A stretch of DNA of 64,000 nucleotides from Sphingomonas paucimobilis NBRC 13935 (GCF_000739895.2 NZ_BBJS01000004.1:39885-103884); one strand, 5' to 3'. Positions 26,427 through 38,137 are shown, counted from the stretch's first letter. Program-made: numbers and translations. The notes: generated by a model from the letters alone, not told the origin.

Positions 26427-27743
26427 TCACGCTTCGCCGAACACCCGAGCGAAGATCGTATCGACATGCTTATAATGATAGTCGAGGTCGAACCGCGCCT
26501 CGATCTCCTCCGCCGACAGCGCGGCGGTGACGTCCGCATCGGCCTTGAGCAGTTCCATCAGCGATAGCGCGCCGTCCGACTCCCACACCTTCATCGCGTT
26601 GCGCTGGACGAGGCGATAGGCGTCCTCGCGGCTCACCCCCGCTTGGGTCAGCGCCAGCAGCACGCGCTGCGAATGGACGAGGCCGCCCATCTTGTTGAGG
26701 TTCTTCTCCATCCGCGCCGGATAGACGACCAGCTTGTCGATCACGCCGGTCAGACGCGCCAGCGCGAAGTCGAGGGTGATGGTCGCGTCAGGCCCGATAT
26801 AGCGCTCGACCGAGGAATGGCTGATGTCGCGCTCATGCCACAGCGCGACATTCTCCAGCGCCGGGGTGACATAGCCACGTACCATGCGGGCGAGGCCGGT
26901 AAGGTTCTCGGTCAGCACCGGGTTGCGCTTGTGTGGCATCGCCGACGAGCCCTTCTGGCCGGGAGAGAAATATTCCTCGGCTTCGAGGACTTCGGTGCGC
27001 TGGAGGTGGCGGACCTCGGTCGCCAGACGCTCGATCGAGCTGGCGATGACGCCCAGCGTGGCGAAGAACATCGCATGGCGGTCGCGCGGGATGACCTGGG
27101 TCGAGACGGGCTCGACGGTCAGCCCCATCTTCTCGGCGACGTGGCGCTCGACGCGGGGATCGATGTTCGCGAAGGTGCCGACCGCGCCCGAGATCGCGCA
27201 GGTGGCGATGTCGGCACGCGCCGCGACCAGGCGCGCGCGGTTGCGGTCGAACTCGGCATAGGCCTGTGCCAGCTTCAGGCCGAACGTGACCGGCTCGGCA
27301 TGGATGCCATGGCTGCGGCCGATCGTCGGGGTCAGCTTATGCTCGATCGCGCGGCGCTTGATGACCGCGAGCAGCGCGTCCAGGTCTTCAAGCAGGATGT
27401 CGGCCGCGCGCGCCAACTGCACCGCCAGACAGGTGTCGAGCACGTCGGACGAGGTCATGCCCTGATGGAGGAAGCGCGCCTCCGGCCCGGTCCGCTCGGC
27501 GACATGGGTCAGGAAGGCGATGACGTCGTGCTTGGTCTCGGCCTCGATCGAATCGATGCGTTCGATATCGAAATCGCCGGCGGCCTTATCGGCTTCCCAG
27601 ATGCGCGCGGCGGCTTCCTTGGGGACGACGCCCAGTTCGGCAAGCGCGTCGGTGGCATGTGCCTCGATCTCGAACCAGATGCGGAAACGGGTCTGCGGGT
27701 CCCAGATCCGGGTCATGGGGGCACGGGAGTAGCGCGGGATCAT
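26427..27743 (-). CDS. purB: Adenylosuccinate lyase
   Basis: A 438-residue cytosolic enzyme of purine synthesis that acts twice, on SAICAR and on adenylosuccinate. It shows MIPRYSRAPMTRIWDPQTRF at the N-terminus, HDVIAFLTHVAE, the TSSDVLDTCLAVQL region, GRSHGIHAEP, and the superfamily signature GSSAMPHKRNPV with catalytic Ser. The ATG at 27743 matches the conserved start. A strong structured leader lies 27-78 bases upstream. It converges on the thioredoxin-fold gene. Confidence 0.97.
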   Translation of the reverse strand: MIPRYSRAPMTRIWDPQTRFRIWFEIEAHATDALAELGVVPKEAAARIWEADKAAGDFDIERIDSIEAETKHDVIAFLTHVAERTGPEARFLHQGMTSSDVLDTCLAVQLARAADILLEDLDALLAVIKRRAIEHKLTPTIGRSHGIHAEPVTFGLKLAQAYAEFDRNRARLVAARADIATCAISGAVGTFANIDPRVERHVAEKMGLTVEPVSTQVIPRDRHAMFFATLGVIASSIERLATEVRHLQRTEVLEAEEYFSPGQKGSSAMPHKRNPVLTENLTGLARMVRGYVTPALENVALWHERDISHSSVERYIGPDATITLDFALARLTGVIDKLVVYPARMEKNLNKMGGLVHSQRVLLALTQAGVSREDAYRLVQRNAMKVWESDGALSLMELLKADADVTAALSAEEIEARFDLDYHYKHVDTIFARVFGEA

Positions 27744-27769
27744 CGAGGGCACCTTTTTAGGTCGTGGAA

Positions 27770-27821
27770 ACGGCACGGCTCACCGCCGTCTTCCTCTCGG
27801 AATCGCGGTGTATCGTGCCGT
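27770..27821 (-). promoter_or_regulatory. Structured leader element upstream of purB
   Basis: Three stacked helices: ACGGCACG/CGTGCCGT (8 bp), CACCGC/GCGGTG (6 bp) and TTCC/GGAA (4 bp), separated by small internal loops. On the minus strand, which is the purB transcript sense, the apical loop is GAGA, a GNRA tetraloop. This favours an RNA structure in the purB 5' leader, or a small RNA; its ligand or protein partner is unknown. Confidence 0.55.
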
Positions 27822-27962
27822 TAGCAGGGACGAGCGGAGCCTTCAAATCCGATGGGCGCTTTCCCATATGGTAAAATGCAGATCGGGACCGTATCTCTAA
27901 CGACGAAGATCGCGTCCCTGGTCTTCAAAGTCATCGTTCGACCAGAGTAAGGGAGAGACGAG

Positions 27963-28421
27963 ATGATGAAATATGCTTTTCTTGCTGGTGCCATGATGGT
28001 GTCTGCCCCGGTACTTGCGCAGACCACGACCGCACCCGCCCAGACCACACCGGCCGCGCCGCAATCTGCGCCCGCAACCACGACTGACCCGGCGCAAGCC
28101 GCGACGCCGGCGGCAGATCCCGCCGCGCCGACCCAGGCGGCCCCCGCCGAGGGTCAGGTGCAGGCGACCGGCAGCCAGATCGCGCAGGTCGTCGACACCC
28201 AGTTCCCGACCTATGACAAGGACGGCGACGGGCAGCTCAACAAGGCCGAATTTACCCAGTGGATGGTCGCGCTGAAATCGCAGACCGACCCATCGACCAA
28301 GGCCGAGTCGCCCGCCACTAAGAAGTGGGTCGGCACGGCCTTTGCCCAAGCCGACACCGATAAGAGCAAGAAGGTGTCCAAGACCGAGCTGACCGGCTTT
28401 CTGAGTCAGGGGCAGGGCTGA
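27963..28421 (+). CDS. Exported EF-hand protein
   Basis: A 152-residue protein with signal peptide (MMKYAFLAGAMMVSAPVLAQ) and AAGGGAGAGACGAG before the ATG. Residues ~20-65 are a Thr/Pro/Ala-rich low-complexity linker. Two EF-hands follow: DKDGDGQLNKAEF (canonical, with Asp at 1, 3 and 5 and Glu at 12) and DTDKSKKVSKTEL (weaker). It likely binds calcium in the periplasm; similar proteins are common in sphingomonads. Partner unknown. Confidence 0.88.
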   Translation: MMKYAFLAGAMMVSAPVLAQTTTAPAQTTPAAPQSAPATTTDPAQAATPAADPAAPTQAAPAEGQVQATGSQIAQVVDTQFPTYDKDGDGQLNKAEFTQWMVALKSQTDPSTKAESPATKKWVGTAFAQADTDKSKKVSKTELTGFLSQGQG

Positions 28422-28474
28422 CCGATCAAAGGAACGTCCCTCCGTTCCGAACAATCCCTGAGCGGGGATAAGCG

Positions 28475-28506
28475 GGGCCGCCGGACCATGGGTTCGGCGG
28501 CCCTTT
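28475..28506 (+). terminator. Terminator of the EF-hand gene
   Basis: 13-bp stem GGGCCGCCGGACC / GGTTCGGCGGCCC with one mismatch and loop ATG, followed by TTT, ~55 bases after the stop. Confidence 0.8.
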
Positions 28507-28572
28507 GCTGTGCGGCTGGCGGGCCGCGCACCCAAATTTGTCATCATGCGCCCGAAGGATTGTATCGACGGC

Positions 28573-29097
28573 TCACCGTGTCGGTAGGGCGGCGCGCAAA
28601 CGTTCCGCCATGGCGTCCATCTCGGTCCGTGTAAGCCGTCTCCTCGGGACGGCGGGTGTATTGGGGATGACATGGACGTGAAAGTGGCAGACGTCCTGCC
28701 GGCTCGCATTGTTCTGTTGCAGGGAATAACCGGTGCTGCCCAGTGCGCGCTGCTGCGCGGCAGCGACACGTTTGACCATGTGCAACACCGCAAGCCCATC
28801 GCGATCGCTCAGGTCGTCGAGATTGCGCGCGGGGGATTTGGGAATGACCAGCGCATGGCCGGGGTGCTCCCAATCCAGCGGAATGATCGCCATGACGCGT
28901 TTGTCCTGTGCGATGACGGAGGCTGGGCGCTCCCCTCGAATGATCCGCGCAAAGGCATTGTCCGTCCGATAGGGGGCGGTCAGCGGACAGGGTAGCGTCG
29001 GACCCTGTGCGTAGGCGATGCGCGCGCTTCCACAAAAATGGCTGGCCACAAGTGCGACGATCAGGGTCGGCAAATGGCCGATGCTTGAAAGCCTCAT
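28573..29097 (-). CDS. HIT-family protein with a predicted signal peptide
   Basis: A 174-residue protein from ATG 29097. Residues 1-31 (MRLSSIGHLPTLIVALVASH ... AYAQ) look like a Sec signal peptide, which is unusual because HIT nucleotide hydrolases/transferases are normally cytosolic. The HIT domain is complete: FARIIRGERPASVIAQDKRVMAIIPL, HPGHALVIPK, NLDDL and the catalytic triad motif HFHVHVIP with His138, His140 and His142. An upstream extension to 29160 has no clear support. If exported, its substrate must be periplasmic. Confidence 0.8.
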   Translation of the reverse strand: MRLSSIGHLPTLIVALVASHFCGSARIAYAQGPTLPCPLTAPYRTDNAFARIIRGERPASVIAQDKRVMAIIPLDWEHPGHALVIPKSPARNLDDLSDRDGLAVLHMVKRVAAAQQRALGSTGYSLQQNNASRQDVCHFHVHVIPNTPAVPRRRLTRTEMDAMAERLRAALPTR

Positions 29098-29411
29098 ACG
29101 ACGTCGCCCTGATTGAACCGATTGGCTTCCATTTGGAGGTGTCTGCCCGGACGGCCCCACCGGCTCTGGTGAGGAGGTGATCTTACGCCGCTTGATCCAG
29201 AGAACCCAATCGCCCTTTCAGATTGGAAAGCCTCTTTTCGGGATAGCCCTTCGGCTTTCCGACTCCCCATCACCCGCGATGGGAGCGGCAGTGTGAGCCG
29301 GGGCATGGAAGGTCGGGTCAACGTCGAGCGCCGACACGAAAAAGGGCAGGGGCGTTGCCGCCACCTGCCCTGATGTCGTTCGCTTGGTCCCGAAGGACAA
29401 GCGAGGCCGGA
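29098..29411. other. Intergenic stretch without a convincing gene
   Basis: About 310 bases between the exported HIT gene and rplY. Two inverted repeats are visible: GGAAAGCC/GGCTTTCC (29225-29260) and CCCAT/ATGGG (29266-29283). The rplY terminator is at its right end. Short open frames here lack ribosome sites and good composition. Confidence 0.6.
29338..29371 (-). terminator. Terminator of rplY
   Basis: GGGCAGG (29344-29350) pairs with CCTGCCC (29364-29370); on the minus strand the stem is followed by T5. It lies about 40 bases after the rplY stop. Confidence 0.88.
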
Positions 29412-30029
29412 TCAGGCCTCTTCCGAACCTTCGGCCTGCGCCTCGGCATCGGCCGCTTCGTCCGCGGCGGTCGGGACCGTCGGCGGCACGATCGTGGCGA
29501 TCGCGAAGTCGCGGTCGTCGATCGCCGGGGTGGCGCCCTTGGGCAGCTTCACGTCCGAGATGTGGATCGAGTCGCCAACTTCCAGACCCTTCAACGAGAT
29601 GGTGATCTCGGCGGGGATGTCGGCGGCGTCGACAACGATCTCGATCTCGTGGCGGGTGACGTTCAGAACGCCGCCCTGCTTGATGCCACGGCTCTCGTCC
29701 TCATCGGTGAAGACGACCGGCACGGCGACGGTCACGGTCTCGTGCTCGCCGATGCGCAGGAAGTCGACATGCAGCGGACGGTCGGTGACCGGATGGAACG
29801 CGACGTCCTTCGCCAGCGTGCGCTGGCCGTCCACCATGATGACCGAGGTGAAGAAGTGACCGGTCATCAGCGCCTTGACGAGGGCCTTCTCTTCGAGATG
29901 GATCGACGCGGCGGCCTTGTTCTGGCCATAGATCACGGCGGGGACGCGGCCTTCACGACGCAGCGAACGGGAGGCTCCCTTGCCAACCTGATCGCGCGTC
30001 TCGGCGGCGAGCGTAAGGGTGTCGCTCAT
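29412..30029 (-). CDS. rplY: Ribosomal protein bL25, long Ctc form
   Basis: A 205-residue 5S-rRNA-binding protein. The N-terminal L25 domain ([35 protein letters not shown] ... HVDFLRI) is followed by the C-terminal beta-rich TL5/CTC domain ([34 protein letters not shown]) and an acidic tail. The ATG at 30029 is the family start; longer frames run into the leader. The ~120 bases upstream hold two strong stems (30060-30147), suggesting leader-based control. Confidence 0.96.
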   Translation of the reverse strand: MSDTLTLAAETRDQVGKGASRSLRREGRVPAVIYGQNKAAASIHLEEKALVKALMTGHFFTSVIMVDGQRTLAKDVAFHPVTDRPLHVDFLRIGEHETVTVAVPVVFTDEDESRGIKQGGVLNVTRHEIEIVVDAADIPAEITISLKGLEVGDSIHISDVKLPKGATPAIDDRDFAIATIVPPTVPTAADEAADAEAQAEGSEEA

Positions 30030-30059
30030 TCCAGTAACTCCGAAACAAAATGGATATAG

Positions 30060-30147
30060 GCTTCCGACCACGCCTCCAGGGATGACCATGACCGGAAGCG
30101 GCGGCGCATAGCCGCAAAGGGCGCAAAATACAAGCCATGCGCCGCCG
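30060..30147 (-). promoter_or_regulatory. Structured 5' leader of rplY
   Basis: A perfect 11-bp inverted repeat, CGGCGGCGCAT (30099-30109) and ATGCGCCGCCG (30137-30147), with a 27-base loop, and next to it a 7-bp stem GCTTCCG/CGGAAGC (30060-30099). In minus-strand order both lie in the rplY leader, 30-120 bases before the start codon. Autogenous control by L25 is a reasonable guess but is not shown by the sequence. Confidence 0.5.
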
Positions 30148-30219
30148 TTCAACGATATCGTGATGATGAGGCCCGGTCTCCGATCGGGCGGGCCGCTCCT
30201 TAGGAAGGCGTCTGGCGCG

Positions 30220-31053
30220 TCAGGCCCTGATGATCGTCGCCAGGATATGCGAACGGCTTCGCGTCAGCCGGATCGCCGTTCCGGGCGGGAGCCTATGGGG
30301 TTCGCCATCGAATAGTGCGGAGACAGGCTTGCCGCCCCGCACGCGAAACGTGGGCGTCCGGGCGCATGTCACGCCTTGCGCTCGGGTCCAGTCTTCGGTG
30401 AGCGCCATCCGGCCCAGATCGAACAACCGGTGCCAGGTTCGCGCATCGACCGCCGCCAGCTCCAGATGGTCGTCCATGGGCGTGACGAACAGCGCCTGAT
30501 AGCGCCGCTTCAGTTCGGGTACGTCCGCGATCCGAAGGCCCGCCCCGAAACTCCGCCGCCACGCCAGGGCAACGGCCTGGATCAGCCGCCGGGCTCGTCC
30601 GTTACGAACCGCCTCCCGGGCATGGGCCCAGCGTGTGGCGGGGCCGAGGATCAGCCCGGCATAGGCGTGACGGCCGTCCGCTTCGGCAAAGGGGAGTGAG
30701 ACGCGGCGGGGCGGCTGGTCGGCCAGACGATGCAGGATCGCCAGCGCCTCGCCATCGCCATGCAGCGTCTTGGCGAGCAGGTTCATCGTGCCGCCGGGCA
30801 GGATCAGGATCTCGCCCTCCCAGGCCTTCAGTGCCGTCAGCACCGCATTGATCGTACCGTCGCCCGCATAGACGACGACCCCATCCGCACCCACGCTTGC
30901 GAGCATGTCGGTCGAGGGCAGGGCTTCGTCGGGGAAGCCGGTCTGCCCGGCCATCTCATGGCCCATGGCGGACAAAGTATCGGTGATCTGCGCCGCGACC
31001 GTGTCGGCGGTCGATCCCGACCGACCGTTGGTAACGAACCAGAAACGCCGCAT
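30220..31053 (-). CDS. Diacylglycerol/lipid kinase-family protein
   Basis: A 277-residue protein of the DAGK catalytic family (YegS/BmrU type). It opens with [13 protein letters not shown] (phosphate-loop region of the family) and has the nucleotide motif [13 protein letters not shown] (AGDGT in place of the usual GGDGT) and [14 protein letters not shown]. The C-terminal beta-rich lid ends with [22 protein letters not shown]. It probably phosphorylates a lipid or sphingoid alcohol, which would fit a sphingolipid-making bacterium, but the substrate cannot be read from sequence. Confidence 0.88.
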   Translation of the reverse strand: MRRFWFVTNGRSGSTADTVAAQITDTLSAMGHEMAGQTGFPDEALPSTDMLASVGADGVVVYAGDGTINAVLTALKAWEGEILILPGGTMNLLAKTLHGDGEALAILHRLADQPPRRVSLPFAEADGRHAYAGLILGPATRWAHAREAVRNGRARRLIQAVALAWRRSFGAGLRIADVPELKRRYQALFVTPMDDHLELAAVDARTWHRLFDLGRMALTEDWTRAQGVTCARTPTFRVRGGKPVSALFDGEPHRLPPGTAIRLTRSRSHILATIIRA

Positions 31054-31169
31054 CGCTCATTCACCCGCGTAGCCCGAGCGGATGAGCAAGCCGCATTTAT
31101 GCGTCACCGCCATGACGCCGAGATGCCGCCCGCACCTCTGACAGGTCGGGCGGCATGGCCTTTACGCGA

Positions 31170-32069
31170 TCAATATTGGATTCGCTGCGCCGTGACGCCC
31201 TGCTTGGCGAGCTGGGCCTGGACGCTGTCGGCCCCGGCGAGATGGCCCGCGCCGACTGCGATGAAGACGGTGCCGGGCTTGGCCATGCGCTGCTTGATCC
31301 ACGTCGCCCAGCGCGCGTTGCGGTCGGTCAGCAGCGTCTTGGCGACTTCAGGCGAGTCCTTCAGGCTCTCGTTCATGTCGCGGGCCAGCGCGTCGGGGTC
31401 GCCATGCGCCCATTCGTCGACCATCTTAGCCATTTCCTCGCCCGCCTTGGGCAGTTCGTCGACGGTCGAGGTCAGGAACTCGATCTGCGCCTTTTGCGAC
31501 AGGCCGTTGAAATAGCCGATCTGCTGCTCGGCGGTCTCCAGTCCGGCGACGGGCTTGTTCGCCGCCTTGGCCGCATCGGCCAGCACGGTTTCGGGGCCGT
31601 TCTTCGGATCATAGCCCAGCTTCTGGATCGGCGCGAGCGACAGGGTGACGGCGGCCAGCCAAGGCTTCATCTTGTCGAATGCCGGGGCGGGCAGGCCGGC
31701 CTCGGTCATCGCCTTCAGATAGGCGCCGCGCTTGTCGGCGGGCAGCTGCTCGGTCAGTGTCGGGCCAGTGGTGACGATACCGTTCTTCAACACGATCTGC
31801 TGCATCGTCGCCGGATCGGGCTGCACCATTTCCAGGACCAGTTGGTCCGACTTGTCGAAGGCGGCCTTCACCGCCTCGTCGAACCAGGTCAGGCCGGGCT
31901 TCAGCACATGGATGGTGCCGAACAGATAGATGGTGGTGTCGGCATCCTTGACCACCCACAGCGCAGGGTCGGCGTCATTGGGATTTTGCGCGGGCTTGCT
32001 CTGCGCGCAGGCGGGCAGCGCCAGCATCAGCGCGAGCGAGGTGAGGGCGGTCTTCATGATCGTCTTCAT
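31170..32069 (-). CDS. TraB/GumN-family exported protein
   Basis: A 299-residue protein with a signal peptide ending at LPACAQ, possibly a lipobox. TraB/GumN signatures: ALWVVKDADTTIYLFGTIHVLKPG near the N-terminus, VLEMVQPD, AGLETAEQQIGYF and the C-terminal GTVFIAVGAGHLAGADSV. The family is related to Tiki-type metal-dependent proteases; the GTxH and GxxH histidines are present. An internal ATG four codons later is an alternative start. The apparently longer open frame upstream overlaps glyQ antisense and is not coding. Confidence 0.9.
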   Translation of the reverse strand: MKTIMKTALTSLALMLALPACAQSKPAQNPNDADPALWVVKDADTTIYLFGTIHVLKPGLTWFDEAVKAAFDKSDQLVLEMVQPDPATMQQIVLKNGIVTTGPTLTEQLPADKRGAYLKAMTEAGLPAPAFDKMKPWLAAVTLSLAPIQKLGYDPKNGPETVLADAAKAANKPVAGLETAEQQIGYFNGLSQKAQIEFLTSTVDELPKAGEEMAKMVDEWAHGDPDALARDMNESLKDSPEVAKTLLTDRNARWATWIKQRMAKPGTVFIAVGAGHLAGADSVQAQLAKQGVTAQRIQY

Positions 32070-32210
32070 GGGATCAGACTTTCGGAAAGGGAATAGGGGG
32101 GGTATGCGCCGATCATCGGCCATACCCGTCTCTGAATCCCAAGTCCAAACCGCGAAAGGTGGCGCTCGCCTTGACCATATGAGGGCCATCCGCCAAAGCC
32201 TGCCCCCATT

Positions 32211-33098
32211 ATGCAGACCCGAAACGGCTCCCCGGAAGGACCTCTTTCCTTCCAGCGCATGATCCTCACCCTCCATGATTATTGGAGCGAGCGGGGATGC
32301 GTGATCCTGCAACCCTATGACATGGAGATGGGGGCGGGCACCTTTCACCCGGCGACCACGCTGCGCGCGCTGGGGCCGGACTCGTGGAATGCCGCCTTCG
32401 TCCAGCCGTGCCGCCGCCCGACCGACGGCCGCTATGGCGAGAACCCCAACCGGCTCCAGCATTATTACCAGTATCAGGTGATCCTGAAGCCCTCGCCCGC
32501 CGACCTGCAGGACCTGTATCTGGGCAGCCTGGCCGCGATCGGCGTGGACATGGCGAAGCACGACATCCGCTTCGTCGAGGACGACTGGGAAAGCCCGACG
32601 CTGGGCGCCTGGGGGCTGGGCTGGGAAGTCTGGTGCGACGGCATGGAGGTGACCCAGTTCACCTATTTCCAGCAGATGGGCGGGTACGACATGAAGCCGG
32701 TCGCGGGCGAGCTGACCTATGGGCTCGAGCGTCTGGCGATGTACATCCAGGACGTCGACAATGTGTACGACCTGCGCTTCAACGATGCGGGCGTGAGTTA
32801 TGGCGACGTGTTTCTCGAAAACGAGAAGCAGATGTCGACCTGGAATTTCGAGGTCGCCGATACCGACACGCTGTTCGACGCCTTCAAGAAGGCGGCGGCC
32901 GAATGCGAGCGCTGTCTGGAGGCCAAGCTGCCCATCCCCGCCTATGAACAGGCGATCAAGGCCAGCCACACCTTCAACCTGCTGCAGGCGCGCGGCGTGA
33001 TCTCGGTGGCGGAGCGCCAGGCCTATATGGGCCGCGTCCGCGATCTGGCGAAGGGTGCGTGCGGCGCCTGGATGGACAAGAACGGCTGGGCCGCGTGA
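32211..33098 (+). CDS. glyQ: Glycyl-tRNA synthetase, alpha subunit
   Basis: A 295-residue subunit of the bacterial alpha2beta2 glycine-tRNA ligase, carrying the class II catalytic core. Signatures: [45 protein letters not shown]-like [25 protein letters not shown], and [22 protein letters not shown]. The stop overlaps the glyS start by one base (TGATG). It may have a slightly long N-terminus; the internal ATG at residue 17 matches the shorter family start. Confidence 0.97.
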   Translation: MQTRNGSPEGPLSFQRMILTLHDYWSERGCVILQPYDMEMGAGTFHPATTLRALGPDSWNAAFVQPCRRPTDGRYGENPNRLQHYYQYQVILKPSPADLQDLYLGSLAAIGVDMAKHDIRFVEDDWESPTLGAWGLGWEVWCDGMEVTQFTYFQQMGGYDMKPVAGELTYGLERLAMYIQDVDNVYDLRFNDAGVSYGDVFLENEKQMSTWNFEVADTDTLFDAFKKAAAECERCLEAKLPIPAYEQAIKASHTFNLLQARGVISVAERQAYMGRVRDLAKGACGAWMDKNGWAA

Positions 33099-35182
33099 TG
33101 ACCGATTTTCTGCTCGAACTCCGCTCCGAAGAAATCCCCGCCCGGATGCAGGCGGGGGCGCGGGAGAGTCTCGCCAAGCTGTTCACCGCTGAACTGGCGA
33201 AGGCCGGTCTGTCGGCGGGTGAGATCGTCACCTATGCTGGGCCCCGCCGCCTGGCGCTGATCGCCAAGGGCCTGCCCGCCGCGACCGAGGCCGTGTCCGA
33301 AGAGGTGAAGGGGCCGCGCGCCTCCGCCCCGCCGCAGGCGCTGGAGGGCTTCCTCCGCAAGACCGGGCTGACCCGCGAACAGCTGACCGAGCGCGACGGG
33401 GTGCTCTTCGCGATCACCGAAAAGCCCGGCCGCGCGACGGCCGAGGTTCTGGCCGAGGCAATCCCCGCGATCGTCCGCGCCTTTCCCTGGCCCAAGTCGA
33501 TGCGCTGGGGGGCGGAGTCCGCCTCGACCGAGTCGATGCGCTGGGTCCGCCCGCTGCACGCCATCGTCGCGCTGTTCGGCGGCGAGGTCGTGCCGTTCGA
33601 GGTCGCCGGGATCACCAGCGGCAATGTCACGCGGGGGCACCGCTTCCACGCGCCCGCCGAGATCACGCTGACCGGCGCCGACACCTATGTCGAGCAGTTG
33701 CGCGCCGCGAAGGTGCTGGTCGATCAGGACGAGCGCGCCGCGATCATTCGCGAGCGTGCCTCCGCACTGGCCGCCGAGGCCGGGCTGGAACTGGTCGAGG
33801 ACGAAGGTCTGGTCGCCGAGAATGCCGGGCTGACCGAATGGCCGGTGCCGCTGCTCGGCCGCTTCGACGAAGCCTATCTCGACGTGCCGCCCGAAGTCAT
33901 CCAGCTGACCGCGCGGGTGAACCAGAAATATTTCGTCTGCCGCTCGGCAGACGGCAAGCTGGCGAACGCGTTCGTCTGTACTGCCAATATCGAGGCGACC
34001 GACGGCGGCACGAAGATCGTCGAGGGCAATGGCAAGGTGCTCGCCGCCCGCCTGTCCGACGCGCGTTTCTTCTACGAGACGGACCTGAAGACGAAGCTCG
34101 ACGATCTGCGGCCCAAGCTGGAAAAGATCGTCTTCCACGAAAAACTTGGTACTGTCGCCGGCAAGGTCGAGCGGGTGGCGAAGCTGGCCGAATGGCTGGC
34201 GAGCGAGGGCATCGTCCCGAACTGTGACTCCGTGCTGGCGCGTCGCGCGGCGGAACTGGCTAAGGCCGATCTCGTCACCGGTATGGTCGGCGAGTTCCCC
34301 GAGCTCCAGGGCCTGATGGGCGGTTATTATGCCGCCGCGCAGGGCGAGGACACGGCCGTCGCCGAGGCGGTTCGCGATCACTACAAGCCTGTCGGGCAGG
34401 GCGATGACGTCCCCTCCGCGCCGGTGACGGTGGCCGTGGCGTTGGCGGATAAGCTAGATACGATCGTTTCATTCTTCTCAATTGATGAGAAGCCGACCGG
34501 CTCGAAAGATCCCTTTGCCCTTCGTCGTGCAGCGCTAGGTGTTATCGCGCTCGTCCTAAGTAACGGGCTTCGTGGTTCTCTTTACTCGCTGTTCCATCAA
34601 TCTGCGCCGGAAGCGGGTGATGGCGACATGGGTCAAGTCGTTGCAGCGGACTATTTTTATGACTTCGTCATTGATCGCTTGAAAGTTCAGCAGCGCAGTG
34701 AGGGCGTTCGGCATGACGTGATTGATGCCGTTGTTCGCATGGGCGGTGACGACGACATTGGCGGCGAGCGTGACCTTGTCCGCCTGCTGGCCCGTGTCCG
34801 TGCGCTGCAAGCCTTCGTCACCACCGATGACGGCACCAACCTGCTCGCCGGGTACAAGCGTGCCGCGAACATCCTGAAGAAGGAAGGCGTCGAGGGCGAC
34901 CAGAACTGGACCGCGCCGACCTATACGCTCGAACCCGCCGAGGCCGATCTGATCGCCGCGCTCGATGCGGCCGAGCCGAAGGCGGCGCAAGCGGTGAAGG
35001 CCGAGGATTTCGAGGCCGCGATGGCCGCGCTCGCCTCGCTGCGCGCGCCGATCGACCGCTTCTTCGACGATGTCACCGTCAACGATGCCGACGCCGTCAA
35101 GCGGACCGCGCGCCTCGCGCTGCTCGCCCGTGTCAGGGCGGCCGTCCACACGGTGGCGGACTTCTCGAGGATCGAGGGATGA
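33098..35182 (+). CDS. glyS: Glycyl-tRNA synthetase, beta subunit
   Basis: A 694-residue subunit needed for tRNA(Gly) binding. It starts [21 protein letters not shown] and has the family signatures KSMRWG, WVRPLHAIVALFGGEVVPF, QEYFVC-like NQKYFVCRSADGKLANAFV, EGNGKVLAARLSDARFFYE, LMGGYYAAAQGED and KDPFALRRAALGV, with a C-terminal DALR-like anticodon domain. Between about 34442 and 34785 codon use shifts sharply to AT-ending codons (CTA, TCA, AGT, GTT, ATT) while the protein stays in register with the family, suggesting a recombination tract. Confidence 0.96.
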   Translation: MTDFLLELRSEEIPARMQAGARESLAKLFTAELAKAGLSAGEIVTYAGPRRLALIAKGLPAATEAVSEEVKGPRASAPPQALEGFLRKTGLTREQLTERDGVLFAITEKPGRATAEVLAEAIPAIVRAFPWPKSMRWGAESASTESMRWVRPLHAIVALFGGEVVPFEVAGITSGNVTRGHRFHAPAEITLTGADTYVEQLRAAKVLVDQDERAAIIRERASALAAEAGLELVEDEGLVAENAGLTEWPVPLLGRFDEAYLDVPPEVIQLTARVNQKYFVCRSADGKLANAFVCTANIEATDGGTKIVEGNGKVLAARLSDARFFYETDLKTKLDDLRPKLEKIVFHEKLGTVAGKVERVAKLAEWLASEGIVPNCDSVLARRAAELAKADLVTGMVGEFPELQGLMGGYYAAAQGEDTAVAEAVRDHYKPVGQGDDVPSAPVTVAVALADKLDTIVSFFSIDEKPTGSKDPFALRRAALGVIALVLSNGLRGSLYSLFHQSAPEAGDGDMGQVVAADYFYDFVIDRLKVQQRSEGVRHDVIDAVVRMGGDDDIGGERDLVRLLARVRALQAFVTTDDGTNLLAGYKRAANILKKEGVEGDQNWTAPTYTLEPAEADLIAALDAAEPKAAQAVKAEDFEAAMAALASLRAPIDRFFDDVTVNDADAVKRTARLALLARVRAAVHTVADFSRIEG

Positions 35183-35251
35183 GCTGAGCCGGATCGGGAG
35201 ACGGGCGCACACGTTCCTGTCTTCCCCTCCGGCAATATCGCCTTATTAAAG

Positions 35252-35278
35252 CCGACGCCTGTGTCCCCAGGGCGTCGG
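35252..35278 (+). other. Stem-loop in the glyS-ppdK interval
   Basis: CCGACGCC (35252-35259) pairs with GGCGTCGG (35271-35278) around an 11-base loop. There is no T-run downstream, so this is either a weak glyS terminator or part of the ppdK leader. Confidence 0.5.
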
Positions 35279-35306
35279 ACGATACGACCAGTAAAGGATC
35301 GAACCG

Positions 35307-37967
<2,661 letters not shown>

Positions 37968-37972
37968 GAAGG

Positions 37973-38005
37973 AAAGGGCCGCTCGTAATCGGGCGGCCCT
38001 TTTTC
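37973..38005 (+). terminator. Terminator of ppdK
   Basis: GGGCCGC / GCGGCCC stem with preceding A3 and a following T-rich run, starting six bases after the stop. A family B repeat follows directly. Confidence 0.9.
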
Positions 38006-38010
38006 TTTTC

Positions 38011-38137
38011 CTTCCCTGCGAAGGGGAGGGGGACCAGCGAGGCTGGTGGAGGGGGCTTTCCGCACGGAATAGCTTTGTGGAAGCTCCCCCTCCGTCAGGC
38101 CTTCGGCCTGCCACCTCCCCGTACCGGGGAGGATTTT
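38011..38137. repeat. Family B palindromic repeat, copy 2
   Basis: The right arm is identical in plan to copy 1 (CAGGCCTTCGGCCTG then CCCGTACCGGGGAGGATTTT). The left outer arm has diverged to CTTCCCTGCGAAGGGGAGGG. It lies between the ppdK terminator and the stop of the convergent gene at 38142, four bases away. Confidence 0.88.

Noticed and set aside
31170..32969. 599-residue minus-strand frame including the TraB/GumN gene
   Set aside because: The upstream half is antisense to glyQ; the signal peptide at 32069 marks the true start.
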